Assembly (NCBI RefSeq): GCF_001639065.2
Contig: NZ_LQXO02000012.1
Span: 329,865-393,864, forward strand
Direction: 5' to 3'
Length of the DNA stretch: 64,000 nt
DNA from: Vibrio barjaei
GTDB lineage: Bacteria > Pseudomonadota > Gammaproteobacteria > Enterobacterales > Vibrionaceae
A model generated the notes under the pieces. That model worked only from the letters and a program-made list of their open reading frames with translations, had not been told where the DNA came from and made no database searches. The position numbers and the translations under genes are program-made. Each line of letters opens with the position of its first letter. Position 1 is the stretch's first letter. Positions 8,609-17,599 of this stretch are shown here, piece after piece.

Positions 8609-9814
8609 TTAACAACGTTTGATAATGACGGCTGTGCCCATGCCGCCGCCAATGCACAATGAAGCCAAACCCAAATCGCTCTGAGTTCGATGCAATTGAT
8701 AGACAAGAGTGGTAAGAATTCGGTTGCCTGATGCTCCGATAGGGTGGCCGAGTGCGATCGCTCCACCACTTAAATTGGTTCGCTCCAATAGCCATGGCAC
8801 ATCAATATTGTGTTGTTCCGCTAATGAATGAGCAACGCCAAGCGCTTGGGCCGCGAAGGCTTCGTTAAGCTCGAACACATCAATATCAGTTATCGACAAA
8901 TTGGCTTTATTAAGTGCATTGGCAATCGCGGGAACTGGACCAAGTCCCATAACCTCGGGCGCTATGGCCCCTTGTCCGTATTCAATAAGCTCCGCAAGTG
9001 GTGTTAAACCATGACGTTGTACTGCGGATTCAGAGGCCAATAGAATGGCTGAACCACCGTCATTGATGCCAGATGCATTACCTGCGGTAACCGTGCCTTC
9101 GGCAGTGAATGCGGGTCTGAGTTTTTGCAATGCTTCGTAGGTGCAATCTGGTTTTGGGTATTCGTCACTTTTTACTTCAGTTTGACGGCGGCGGTTTACA
9201 ATAGTGAGTGGAGCAACTTCGTTGGTGAAATCACCACTTTCTAAGGCGTGGACCGCTTTCTTTTGACTTGCGAGTGCAAAAGCATCTTGCTCTTCACGTG
9301 TTAGCTCAAATTTCTTGGCGATGTTTTCTGCCGTGATACCCATATGGTATTGGTGGAACGCGTCAGTAAGTCCATCCTTAATGATGCTGTCTTCAAGGTT
9401 TTGATGGCCCATTTTATATCCGCGACGGATTTGACCGTTGGCGATAAAGGGAGCGTTTGACATACTTTCCATTCCACAAGCCATGACGATGTCGGCATCG
9501 CCTGCTCGAATGTGGCTCGCGCCATCCATTACGACTTTCATTCCACTGCCACAGATCATGTTAAGGGTGTAGGCAGGAACGGAATCTGGGATCCCGGCTT
9601 TAATGGCCGCTTGGCGGGCAGGGCCCATACCAGCTCCACCGGTTAACACATTGCCTACGATCACTTCGTCAATCAGGTCTGGCGTAATATCAGCCTGCTC
9701 GATTGTTGCTTGAATAGCGTGTGCACCAAGCTCAACTGCGGATAATGAGCTAAGTGAACCGTTGAAGCTCCCTATAGGGGTTCGTTTTGCTGCGACAATA
9801 AAAATTCGTTCCAT
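8609..9814 (-). CDS. atoB: Acetyl-CoA C-acetyltransferase (thiolase)
   Basis: Encodes 401 aa of the thiolase family, which interconverts acetoacetyl-CoA and two acetyl-CoA. The nucleophilic cysteine is in NMICGSGMK (near residue 86), the catalytic histidine in GGAIALGHPIGASG (near residue 350), and the second cysteine in SLCIGGGMG near the C-terminus. First gene of a three-gene leftward operon with both CoA-transferase subunits. This set lets the cell use acetoacetate or short-chain 3-oxoacids as carbon source. No dedicated regulator is adjacent. Confidence 0.94.
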   Translation of the reverse strand: MERIFIVAAKRTPIGSFNGSLSSLSAVELGAHAIQATIEQADITPDLIDEVIVGNVLTGGAGMGPARQAAIKAGIPDSVPAYTLNMICGSGMKVVMDGASHIRAGDADIVMACGMESMSNAPFIANGQIRRGYKMGHQNLEDSIIKDGLTDAFHQYHMGITAENIAKKFELTREEQDAFALASQKKAVHALESGDFTNEVAPLTIVNRRRQTEVKSDEYPKPDCTYEALQKLRPAFTAEGTVTAGNASGINDGGSAILLASESAVQRHGLTPLAELIEYGQGAIAPEVMGLGPVPAIANALNKANLSITDIDVFELNEAFAAQALGVAHSLAEQHNIDVPWLLERTNLSGGAIALGHPIGASGNRILTTLVYQLHRTQSDLGLASLCIGGGMGTAVIIKRC

Positions 9815-10008
9815 CTCTGTCTCCCAATACCTTAAATGTTGCGGCTGTTTTAGCGCTTTGTTTCAGTCTAAAAGGGAGTAGCGACTATGTGTTATAGACA
9901 AGAATTCAAAGCGGCTTTGCATAAATGCAAATACCAAATTGGTGGTTGATCACGTCTTTTCATTATTAACACTTTTATCTTGGTATCAGGATAATTGGAG
10001 AAAACGTT

Positions 10009-10896
10009 ATGCATAATCGAATAGCTTGCGCCCCTTGCTGCTGGGGTATCGAAGAGCCAGACAATGGGCTAAACCCAAGTTGGGGTAAAGTACTAATGGA
10101 GGCAAGTGACTGCGGATATCGTGGTATTGAACTGGGGCCAGACGGCTACTTTCCAGAGGAGGCGATGCTGACCAAAAGTGCGTGCCGAACGCGAGGACTA
10201 GAAATATGTGCTGGTAAGCTGCAGCAACCTTTTAGTGACGGCGAACAAATGCCAGCAATTCTTAACCAAACTGAGAAAACGTGTGTTCGTTTAAAAGCGC
10301 TAGGAGTGGGTACGCTGCTGCTTATGGAAGGAAATCACCCTGAGCGCTTTGGCAGCCTCGGTCAAAGTGCGACAGCGCCTCGATTAACCTCAGAACAGAA
10401 ACATCACCTCATCAACAATATGAGGCAAATCATTAGCCTAGCTCAGGATCATGGATTGCGTTGTTTACTGCATCCCGGTGTTGGTGGGTATATAGGGTTT
10501 AAAGATGAGATAGAGTTTGTATTGCATCAAATTTCCGATTCCGAACTTGGATTATGTCTCGATATTGGTCATACGTTTTTGGATGGAATGGACCCTTTGA
10601 GCCTCATCAGACGGTATGCGGATAGAATCGAGCATGTTCATTTGAAAGATGTATCTATCGACAAGTTACGTGTAGCAATTAGAGACAAACAGCCGTGGTT
10701 TGATGCCTATTCTGATGGACTTGTTACTCCACTTGGAGACGGTGATATCAAACTTAATCAAGTCATTGCGAGTTTAAAATCAATTGACTATCAAGGATGG
10801 TTAGTTGTGGAACACGAGCACAATGTCAAACAATCGCAACAGGTAAAAGTTGACCTTCAACGCAGCCGCAACTACCTCGCCTCGTTAGGAGTCTAA
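10009..10896 (+). CDS. Sugar phosphate isomerase/epimerase family protein (IolE-like)
   Basis: Encodes 295 aa with a xylose-isomerase-like TIM barrel. The N-terminus (ACAPCCWGIEEPDNG...YRGIELGPDGYFPE) resembles inosose dehydratase IolE, and metal-binding acid/histidine motifs are visible: LCLDIGHTFLDG (about 180-191), IEHVHLKDVS and WLVVEHE near the C-terminus. A role in handling inosose or another cyclitol/keto-sugar is likely but unproven. It forms a two-gene unit with the TauE/SafE gene 2 bp downstream. The upstream 130 bp contains none of the palindromes seen at the iol promoters, so it may be separately regulated. Confidence 0.78.
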   Translation: MHNRIACAPCCWGIEEPDNGLNPSWGKVLMEASDCGYRGIELGPDGYFPEEAMLTKSACRTRGLEICAGKLQQPFSDGEQMPAILNQTEKTCVRLKALGVGTLLLMEGNHPERFGSLGQSATAPRLTSEQKHHLINNMRQIISLAQDHGLRCLLHPGVGGYIGFKDEIEFVLHQISDSELGLCLDIGHTFLDGMDPLSLIRRYADRIEHVHLKDVSIDKLRVAIRDKQPWFDAYSDGLVTPLGDGDIKLNQVIASLKSIDYQGWLVVEHEHNVKQSQQVKVDLQRSRNYLASLGV

Positions 10897-10898
10897 CC

Positions 10899-11660
10899 AT
10901 GCCGATAGTCAGCGATCCTTGGTTTTACATAATGGCGATACCTGCTGTGTTGATTTATGGAATAGGTAAAGGTGGGCTAGGAGGGGCATTGGGGATCATC
11001 GCGGTGCCGTTAATGGCACTGATCATCTCTCCTACTCAGGCAGCAGCAATTTTACTGCCCATTCTTATTGTAATGGACGCGTTCGCCGTCCGTCACCATT
11101 ACAAGAACGCTGATTATCGGATCTTAAAGCAAATGCTTCCTGGGTCGATTTTAGGTGTGGTGCTTGCGGGGTTATTCTTAAGTGTGACACCTGAAACTGG
11201 CCTAAAACTCACCATAGGTTTACTGTCTTTGGCTTTTTGTTTTCAGCACTGGTTTGGCGGTAGACAGTCGTCATCGACACCGGGAAAATTTAGCGCGTGG
11301 TTTTGGAGTGCATTGGGCGGGTTTTCCAGTACGGCTATCCATGCGGGCGGTGGTCCAGCGAGTATTTACTTGCTGCCACTGCGCTTAGAGAAAGTCACGC
11401 TTATCGCAACCATGGCGGTTCTGTTTGCCATTATCAATGTGGTAAAAGTAGTCCCGTATGTGGCGCTGGGGGAGTTTGATGAAACCAATTTATTCACTGC
11501 ATTGTTACTTATTCCGTTTGCTCCCGTGGGAGTGAAACTTGGCGTAATGCTACTACATAAAGTTAGTCAGGAGCGAATTTATCAGCTTTGCTACGCGTTC
11601 TTATTTCTATCTGGTGCGAAGCTATGTTTCGACGCGATACAAAGCTTCGCATTGGTATAA
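10899..11660 (+). CDS. TauE/SafE-family membrane exporter
   Basis: Encodes 253 aa with about eight hydrophobic segments. The family glycine pattern GIGKGGLGGALGIIAVPLMAL is at residues 22-42, and its repeat in the second half includes GGFSSTAIHAGGGPASIYLLP. TauE/SafE proteins are proposed anion or sulfonate transporters. The substrate here is unknown. It starts only 2 bp after the IolE-like gene, with GGAG as ribosome-binding site, so both belong to one operon. It ends 1 bp from the convergent LysR gene with no obvious terminator between them. Confidence 0.85.
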   Translation: MPIVSDPWFYIMAIPAVLIYGIGKGGLGGALGIIAVPLMALIISPTQAAAILLPILIVMDAFAVRHHYKNADYRILKQMLPGSILGVVLAGLFLSVTPETGLKLTIGLLSLAFCFQHWFGGRQSSSTPGKFSAWFWSALGGFSSTAIHAGGGPASIYLLPLRLEKVTLIATMAVLFAIINVVKVVPYVALGEFDETNLFTALLLIPFAPVGVKLGVMLLHKVSQERIYQLCYAFLFLSGAKLCFDAIQSFALV

Positions 11661-11661
11661 A

Positions 11662-12564
11662 TCAGCTATGCTGTTCTTCTTTGCTGGTAAGCAAAAAATC
11701 CTTAAATTTTGTCGCCGTAGGAGAGGCGGTCTGCGGCGAATGATAATACAGATTTAAACTCCAAATACTGGTTTGATAATCGGGCAGTAGTGCGATTAGC
11801 TTACCATTATCAATGTAACTTCTCGCGACAAACTCTGGCAGGTAAGCGATACCAATTCCATTCAAAGCCCCTCTTAGCAACAAATCACTGTCATTAACCT
11901 CAACGGTTTTCGGTACCTTTAAAATGATGTTCTCCGCTTGCTGACGAAAGATCCAATCGTTACTTCCAGTGAGCGTGGTGGCGATCAAACAAGGGTGTTG
12001 AGCCAAGTCACTAGGGTGAGAAGGCAGGTTGTGCGATTCAAGATATTGTGGAGAGGCGACGACAATAAATGGACATTGCATCAATTCTCGCTTCACCAGC
12101 AGTAAATCTTTTTCACGATAACCTTGGAAGCTGGCATTGGCGCTGATCATTAAGTCAGAGGTACTTGCATGATCTAACGCCCAAGGCGTGACGTTGATAT
12201 TAAATGTCACGTCTGGGTGAGCCTTGGAGTATTGGGCAATCATATCCATCAAATAGTGATTGGCATAGACAGGCGTGCAGACGATGTCGATATGGCCTTT
12301 TTCTTGTGACTGGTAATCTTCTAGCTTTCTGCTGATTCGTTCTGCGCTATCGACTAGGGGAGAGAATTCTTCGAATAGAGTTTGACCAGCCTGAGTGGCT
12401 TCCAAAAGTCGATTTGAACGACGACACAAAGTGGTTCCAAAATGGTTTTCAAGCTCCTGTAACCAGCGGCTGCCAGCCGAAACGGAAATATTGAATCGTC
12501 GTGCCGCAGAAGAAATGGAACCAGAGCGAATCACGTAAACAAAAAACGCCATTTTATCGAGCAT
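11662..12564 (-). CDS. LysR-family transcriptional regulator
   Basis: Encodes 300 aa. The N-terminal winged helix-turn-helix spans residues 1-60 (FVYVIRSGSISSAARRFNISVSAGSRWLQELENHFG), followed by a periplasmic-binding-fold effector domain from about residue 90. The HTH sequence belongs to the large group that includes AaeR/DmlR-like proteins. It lies between the TauE/SafE operon (convergent) and the MFS gene (same strand, upstream of it). Its target is not evident. The TauE pair or the transporter are the nearest candidates. Confidence 0.9.
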   Translation of the reverse strand: MLDKMAFFVYVIRSGSISSAARRFNISVSAGSRWLQELENHFGTTLCRRSNRLLEATQAGQTLFEEFSPLVDSAERISRKLEDYQSQEKGHIDIVCTPVYANHYLMDMIAQYSKAHPDVTFNINVTPWALDHASTSDLMISANASFQGYREKDLLLVKRELMQCPFIVVASPQYLESHNLPSHPSDLAQHPCLIATTLTGSNDWIFRQQAENIILKVPKTVEVNDSDLLLRGALNGIGIAYLPEFVARSYIDNGKLIALLPDYQTSIWSLNLYYHSPQTASPTATKFKDFLLTSKEEQHS

Positions 12565-12591
12565 AAACGCCTCATTGTATTGGCCAGGTTA

Positions 12592-12631
12592 AAAACAAAA
12601 AAAAGGAACAGGCCTTAAGTTAGCCTGTTCC
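12592..12631 (-). terminator. Terminator of the MFS transporter gene
   Basis: On the minus strand the perfect 9-bp stem GGAACAGGC/GCCTGTTCC (12605-12631) is followed by a long T-rich tract. It lies directly after the stop of the gene ending at 12656. Confidence 0.88.
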
Positions 12632-12655
12632 CGTTTTGTTGTGGAGTCTTATTGA

Positions 12656-14098
12656 TTAAGCACGTGCTTCAGATGTGGACTGTGGCACTTTTTTGCCCAA
12701 TTTTTTCGCCATGGCTTCTTCCATTTTTTCCAGACTGACGCCTTTGGTTTCAGGTACATACTTAACAACAACGTACATACAGATGATTGAAAGAATCGCA
12801 AATAACCAGAACGCAAATGCACCATTAAAGTTCTCTTTTAGATAGGCATTTTCGTTGAGCATAGGGAAGGATTGAGTGACGATAAAGCCAGTAAACCATT
12901 GAGCACCAACGGCGATCGCCATCGCTCTAGAGCGGATGCTGTTCGGGAAAATCTCAGAAATCATGGTCCAACATGCGCAGCCCCATGAAGTGGCATAGGA
13001 GACAACGTATAGACATAGCGCGAACAAGGCGGCATAACCTTCCGTTTGTTGATACAACACATAGCCAACAACAAACATACCAAGTGCACAGCCGAAGGTA
13101 CCGTATTTCATTAGCGGTAGACGTCCGACTTTGTCGATAAGATACATGCCAAGCGCATTACCTAGAATGAATACCACGCCAACAAACGTCGTTTGGAATA
13201 GAGCGTTTTCTGTAGAGCCCGTAATCGGTTTCAGGATCTCAGGGGTGTAATACATGATGACGTTGATACCCGTTAACTGTTGCGCCGCAGCAACAAAGGT
13301 ACCGATGACAAGAATAGCGAATAAGAGAGGAGAGCGTAAACTCACTTTGTTCTTAGCGGTGCCTAAACTGTCTTTAAGAGAGTCTTGGATTTCCAGAATA
13401 AGTTGTTCTGCATGTTTTGGGTTAGAGATTTTAGACAGTGTGGTTTTCGCTTCATCGATTCTCCCTTTGAGTACCAACCAACGAGGGGACTCTGGAATAA
13501 TAAACAGTAACACTGCAAACAGTGCCGCCGGAATCACTTCGGAGCCCAGCATCCAACGCCAGCCTAGATCCACTAACCAAGCTTCTGACATACCTTTAGC
13601 GATAAGATAATTGACGTAGAAAACACCTGTTTGACCAATAACGGCAGACTGTTGGAACATACTGACGGCGCGCCCTCGAAAGTCTTTAGGAGCGACTTCA
13701 GACATATACATTGGTGAAACAACACATGCCAGACCGACGGCAACACCACCGACAATTCTTAAGATGACATAGAAGCTAAATGTGGCGGCTAAAGCTGAAC
13801 CAATGGCCGAAATCATAAAGAGCACGGCTGCGATGAATAGGGTGTTGCGACGGCCATACTTAAGAGCAGCCCAACCGGCACTGACTGCGCCGATAATACT
13901 GCCTAGTACGACACTGGATACGGCCCAGCCAGTTTGTGCTGGGGTTAAACCAAAGTGTTCTCTAATAGGGCCAATGGCGCCTGAAATTACCGCGGTATCA
14001 TATCCTAATAGTATCCCGCCTAGTGCTGCAATACAGCAGATTCGAACAATATAGGCAATATTGTGTTTTCGTGCTTCTGCCTTGGATGTTGCTTCCAT
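12656..14098 (-). CDS. MFS sugar porter, probable inositol transporter
   Basis: Encodes about 480 aa with 12 membrane helices, of the sugar porter family of the major facilitator superfamily. Signatures include GYDTAVISGAI in helix 1, KYGRRNTL in the loop 2/3, PESPRWLVLKGR after helix 6, QQLTGINVIMYY in helix 7 and a terminal PETKG. The start at 14098 (MEATSKAEA) has an AAGGAA ribosome-binding site. The open frame extends to 14203 but the extra 35 residues look untranslated. It is divergent from iolE across a promoter region with palindromic sites, so co-regulation with set A inositol genes is likely. IolT-type proton symport of myo-inositol is the best guess. Confidence 0.85.
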   Translation of the reverse strand: MEATSKAEARKHNIAYIVRICCIAALGGILLGYDTAVISGAIGPIREHFGLTPAQTGWAVSSVVLGSIIGAVSAGWAALKYGRRNTLFIAAVLFMISAIGSALAATFSFYVILRIVGGVAVGLACVVSPMYMSEVAPKDFRGRAVSMFQQSAVIGQTGVFYVNYLIAKGMSEAWLVDLGWRWMLGSEVIPAALFAVLLFIIPESPRWLVLKGRIDEAKTTLSKISNPKHAEQLILEIQDSLKDSLGTAKNKVSLRSPLLFAILVIGTFVAAAQQLTGINVIMYYTPEILKPITGSTENALFQTTFVGVVFILGNALGMYLIDKVGRLPLMKYGTFGCALGMFVVGYVLYQQTEGYAALFALCLYVVSYATSWGCACWTMISEIFPNSIRSRAMAIAVGAQWFTGFIVTQSFPMLNENAYLKENFNGAFAFWLFAILSIICMYVVVKYVPETKGVSLEKMEEAMAKKLGKKVPQSTSEARA

Positions 14099-14238
14099 TT
14101 TATTTTCCTTATTGAGATTCCCCAAAGCTGTCCCTTTACCATCGAACCAGTTCCAGTTGGGTAACGCCCAATACTTCGGTTTGTAGGGTACGAGTATTGG
14201 CATTCTATAAGTCCAGCAGATGTTATAGTTGTGTAATT

Positions 14239-14513
14239 TGAAAATTATTTTTCATTTTGCTGGTGTTTTAATCATATTGACTCTTTTCTGTTTCGACTAC
14301 CGCTAAACTGTCATTTTGTCCAGAAATGTTATCTTCATCAAACTATGAAAAATCTTTTTCAAATCTTAAAAATGTTATAAGTGTATGAAAAATATATGTT
14401 TAATAAAAGTGAGATCTAGATCAAAAACAGTGGTAAGCCGCGTGCTATATAGGTTTTTTCCAATTTCATCTTGTTTTGAAAATCTCACTGTATGATATGA
14501 AAAATATTTTTCA
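14239..14513. promoter_or_regulatory. Divergent iol promoter region with TGAAAAAT/ATTTTTCA operators
   Basis: The 550-bp gap between the MFS transporter (start 14098) and iolE (start 14649) holds three A/T palindromes of one type: TGAAAATTATTTTTCA at 14239-14254, TGAAAAATCTTTTTCA at 14346-14361 and a perfect 16-mer, TGAAAAATATTTTTCA, at 14498-14513. A fourth half-site, TGAAAAATAT, is at 14386-14395. RpiR-family regulators such as IolR bind inverted repeats of this general layout, and a RpiR gene closes this operon (21733). I infer that these are its operators. Nothing else is recognised in the gap. Confidence 0.68.
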
Positions 14514-14648
14514 TTGATGCTTTTTTTGGCTAAAGTAGTCCTCAGTGAAACAACAGGAGATGTTCAAAGTTTGCTAATGCGATGAATCAATCAATATGAG
14601 CGCTTTGAATCACTTGGAAAATCTTTAAAACATTGTCGGAGAATAAAA

Positions 14649-15542
14649 ATGAGCAACGTGCAATATGGAATTAGCCCACTGACTTGGACCAACGATGATA
14701 TGCCAGAGCTTGGTGGCGAGATCCCTTTGGAAACGTGTTTAAGTGAAATGGCTGAAGCTGGATTCACAGGCACAGAGCTAGGCACCAAGTATCCACGTGA
14801 ACCAGAAGTATTAGTACCACTACTTAAAGAACACGGCCTTGTACTTGCGTCAGGTTGGTATAGCGGCAACCTAATGACGATGACTGCTGATGAAGAGATT
14901 GCAGCGATGCAAGACCACATCAAACTTCTTAAGGCAGCAGGCTGTAAAGCAATGGTATACGGTGAAGTGAGCAACACTGTCCATGGCAACATCAACACAC
15001 CACTTTCACAGCGCGTCATCTTATCAATGGATGAGTGGAAAATGTACTGCGAGAAGTTGACCAAAGTCGCTGACTATTTGCTAAACGAACACGATATTAA
15101 GCTCTCTTTCCACCATCATGTTGGCACTATCTGTGAAACAGAAGATGACATCAACCTTATGATGGAATTCACAGGTGAGTCTGTATTCCTAACATTGGAC
15201 ACTGGCCACATCACATATGGTGGCGGTAACCCAGTGACTATGATTGAGCGTTGGGGTCATCGCATCGGTCACATGCATTTCAAAGACCTTCGTCTTGATG
15301 TAATGAAAGCGGCTCGCGAAGCGGATAAATCCTTCTTAAATGCTGTTCTTGACGGTGTATTCACTGTCCCTGGTACGGGCGATGTGGACTATGACGACGT
15401 GTTTGCTGCGCTTAAAGCTCGTAACTATCAAGGTTGGTTACTGGTTGAAGCTGAACAAGACCCAGCAAAAGCTCACCCACTAACTTACGCAAAAACTGCT
15501 TACGAGAACATCACAGGTTATGCGAAGAAATATGGCTTGTAA
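14649..15542 (+). CDS. iolE: Inosose dehydratase (2-keto-myo-inositol dehydratase)
   Basis: Encodes 297 aa. IolE removes water from scyllo-inosose (2-keto-myo-inositol) to give the diketone 3D-(3,5/4)-trihydroxycyclohexane-1,2-dione. The TIM-barrel sequence matches IolE closely: GISPLTWTNDDMPELGG at the N-terminus, GTELGTKYP, FHHHVGT (about 155-161), LDTGHITYGGGNP (about 183-195), GHMHFKDLR and WLLVEAEQDP. First gene of set A and divergent from the MFS transporter. The ribosome-binding site is GGAGA. A perfect hairpin without T-run follows the gene, so transcription probably continues into iolD. Confidence 0.93.
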   Translation: MSNVQYGISPLTWTNDDMPELGGEIPLETCLSEMAEAGFTGTELGTKYPREPEVLVPLLKEHGLVLASGWYSGNLMTMTADEEIAAMQDHIKLLKAAGCKAMVYGEVSNTVHGNINTPLSQRVILSMDEWKMYCEKLTKVADYLLNEHDIKLSFHHHVGTICETEDDINLMMEFTGESVFLTLDTGHITYGGGNPVTMIERWGHRIGHMHFKDLRLDVMKAAREADKSFLNAVLDGVFTVPGTGDVDYDDVFAALKARNYQGWLLVEAEQDPAKAHPLTYAKTAYENITGYAKKYGL

Positions 15543-15555
15543 TTGAGCTCTGGAT

Positions 15556-15578
15556 GATGGGGAGCCATGCTCCCCATC
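15556..15578 (+). other. Intercistronic hairpin between iolE and iolD
   Basis: A perfect 10-bp stem, GATGGGGAGC/GCTCCCCATC, with a 3-base loop and no T-run. More likely an mRNA-stabilising or processing element than a terminator. Confidence 0.6.
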
Positions 15579-15654
15579 ACAAAGCTACGGGGTTAGGGAT
15601 GCAAAACGTAGCTTACTCATGGAATGGACAAAGTTGAGACTACCGAGGAATAGA

Positions 15655-17526
15655 ATGAAAACTGTACGCCTAACTGTCGCAGAAGCGCTTGCACAATACT
15701 TAGCTGCTCAAATGATCGAAATAGATGGAAAAAAAGAGCAACTTTTCGGCACCGCTTTTGCCATATTTGGTCACGGTAACGTGACGTGCTTTGGACAGCA
15801 ACTTAAAAACATTGAAGACAAAATTCCGACTTGGCGTGGTCAAAATGAACAGTCGATGGCGACGGCGGCGATTGCTTATGCAAAAGCAAACCAGCGCAGA
15901 CGTATTGGTATCGCGACCAGTTCAATTGGTCCAGGTGCAACCAATATGGTGACCGCAGCGGGTATTGCTCACACTAACCGACTTCCTGTGCTATTGATTT
16001 CAGGTGACGCGTACGTAAGCCGTTTACCTGACCCAGTACTACAGCAACCGGAGAACTTCTACGACCCATCTATTACTTGTAACGATGCATTCAAACCACT
16101 GACTCGTTACTGGGATCGTATTATCTCGCCTTCACAGCTGATGCACTCATTGCCTCAAGCGATTGACACCATGCTTGATCCAGAGACCTGTGGACCTGCA
16201 TTTATCGGCCTTCCTCAAGATATTCAAGGCGTTGCTTACGATTTCCCGGAAGTGTTTTTCGAAGAAAAAGTTCACCGTATTCGTCGACCAGAGCCAGAAA
16301 TTGCTGACCTTGAGGACGCAAAAGCAGTACTGATGAAAGCGGAAAAACCACTGATTGTATCAGGTGGTGGAGTGCATTACTCACTTGCAACTGATGAGCT
16401 CGCGGCATTCGCAAAACAGCACAATATTCCGGTTGTAGAGACCATCGCGGGTCGTGCCACGATGTTGCAAGACAACCCGCTCAATGCAGGGCCTATTGGT
16501 GTGACAGGCTCTGATTCGGCCAACTATATGGCGGCGCATGCGGATGTTGTCGTCGCAATTGGCACTCGCTTGCAGGACTTTACCACAGGTTCTTGGAGTG
16601 TATTTAAGAACCCAAACATGAAGCTTATCACTATTAACGTTGGTCGATTTGACGCGATAAAACACCGCGCGTTGCCAGTGAAATGTGATGCCAAACGTGG
16701 CTTGGTTGAGTTATCGAAGTTACTTGGTGATTGGCAGGGTGATAATGCTTGGGCTCAAACTGCGAAAGAGCAGGCCGATGAGTGGAAGGCGGTCGTTCAT
16801 CGTCGTACCAACCCTCAAGAGGGTGACCTGTTACCTGGACTGTCTTCATATGCAGAAGTGATTGGTAAGCTGAACAAATCCATGCAGCCGGGTGATACGG
16901 TGCTGACAGCTGCAGGCGGTCTACCTGCTGAATTAGCAATGAACTGGCAAAACTACCAAATCGGCAAGTTTGATATCGAGTTTGGCTTCTCATGCATGGG
17001 CTATGAAATTGCCGGCGGTTGGGGCGCTAAAGTGGCGAATCCAGACAACGATGTGGTTGTGCTTGTCGGTGACGGCTCATACCTGATTCAAAACTCAGAC
17101 ATATACTCATCCGTCCTTACGGGTCACAAGATGATTGTCGTAGTGTGCGATAACGGTGGCTTTGCTGTTATCAACAAACTTCAGAACAACACGGGTAACG
17201 ACTCCTTTAACAATCTACTTGAAGACTGTCGTCGTCCTGATGGTGAAGTGGCTCGTGTCGACTTCGCTAAACACGCTGAAGCGCAAGGTGCGATCAGTGA
17301 GAAGCTGACGTCGGTAGATGAGTTCGATGCAGCATTCCAACGCGCTAAAGAAGCTGACCGTACTTACGTTATCGTGGTTGATATTGACCCAGTATCGCCA
17401 GCAGCATGGTCTAAGTGCGATTGCTGGTGGGAAGTCGGTCTACCAGAGGTAACACGCAACGAGCACGTCGCAGAGAAAGTGGTGAGTTGGGAAGAAGGCC
17501 GCACTACACAGCGCCGCGGTGTCTAG
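15655..17526 (+). CDS. iolD: 3D-(3,5/4)-trihydroxycyclohexane-1,2-dione acylhydrolase
   Basis: Encodes about 623 aa of the thiamine-pyrophosphate enzyme family. IolD opens the inositol ring by hydrolysing the diketone to 5-deoxy-D-glucuronate. The start at 15655 (MKTVRLTVAEAL) has a GAGGAA ribosome-binding site. The open frame to 15619 adds residues without family support. Visible features: the N-terminal block FGHGNVTCFG and the WRGQNEQSMATAA segment with the TPP-activating glutamate, the central SGGGVHYSLAT domain, and the C-terminal TPP/Mg motif GDGSYLIQNSDIYSS. Length fits the family. Confidence 0.94.
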   Translation: MKTVRLTVAEALAQYLAAQMIEIDGKKEQLFGTAFAIFGHGNVTCFGQQLKNIEDKIPTWRGQNEQSMATAAIAYAKANQRRRIGIATSSIGPGATNMVTAAGIAHTNRLPVLLISGDAYVSRLPDPVLQQPENFYDPSITCNDAFKPLTRYWDRIISPSQLMHSLPQAIDTMLDPETCGPAFIGLPQDIQGVAYDFPEVFFEEKVHRIRRPEPEIADLEDAKAVLMKAEKPLIVSGGGVHYSLATDELAAFAKQHNIPVVETIAGRATMLQDNPLNAGPIGVTGSDSANYMAAHADVVVAIGTRLQDFTTGSWSVFKNPNMKLITINVGRFDAIKHRALPVKCDAKRGLVELSKLLGDWQGDNAWAQTAKEQADEWKAVVHRRTNPQEGDLLPGLSSYAEVIGKLNKSMQPGDTVLTAAGGLPAELAMNWQNYQIGKFDIEFGFSCMGYEIAGGWGAKVANPDNDVVVLVGDGSYLIQNSDIYSSVLTGHKMIVVVCDNGGFAVINKLQNNTGNDSFNNLLEDCRRPDGEVARVDFAKHAEAQGAISEKLTSVDEFDAAFQRAKEADRTYVIVVDIDPVSPAAWSKCDCWWEVGLPEVTRNEHVAEKVVSWEEGRTTQRRGV

Positions 17527-17562
17527 TTCAGATTTCTATATAATTTTCTAACACTTAATCTC

Positions 17563-17583
17563 GGCTCCTAGACACTAGGAGCC
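17563..17583 (+). other. Intercistronic hairpin after iolD
   Basis: A perfect 9-bp stem, GGCTCCTAG/CTAGGAGCC, with loop ACA and no T-run, just before the ribosome-binding site of the next gene. It resembles the hairpins after iolE and the aldolase gene. Confidence 0.6.
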
Positions 17584-17599
17584 ACACAAGGAGTCAAGC

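Noticed and set aside
8596..8769. Longer N-terminus for the CoA-transferase alpha subunit
   Set aside because: It overlaps the thiolase gene and has no family match; the ATG at 8595 has a good ribosome-binding site.
14405..14430. CRP site (GTGAGATCTAGATCA) in the iol promoter region
   Set aside because: One half resembles TGTGA but the other does not give TCACA at the right spacing.
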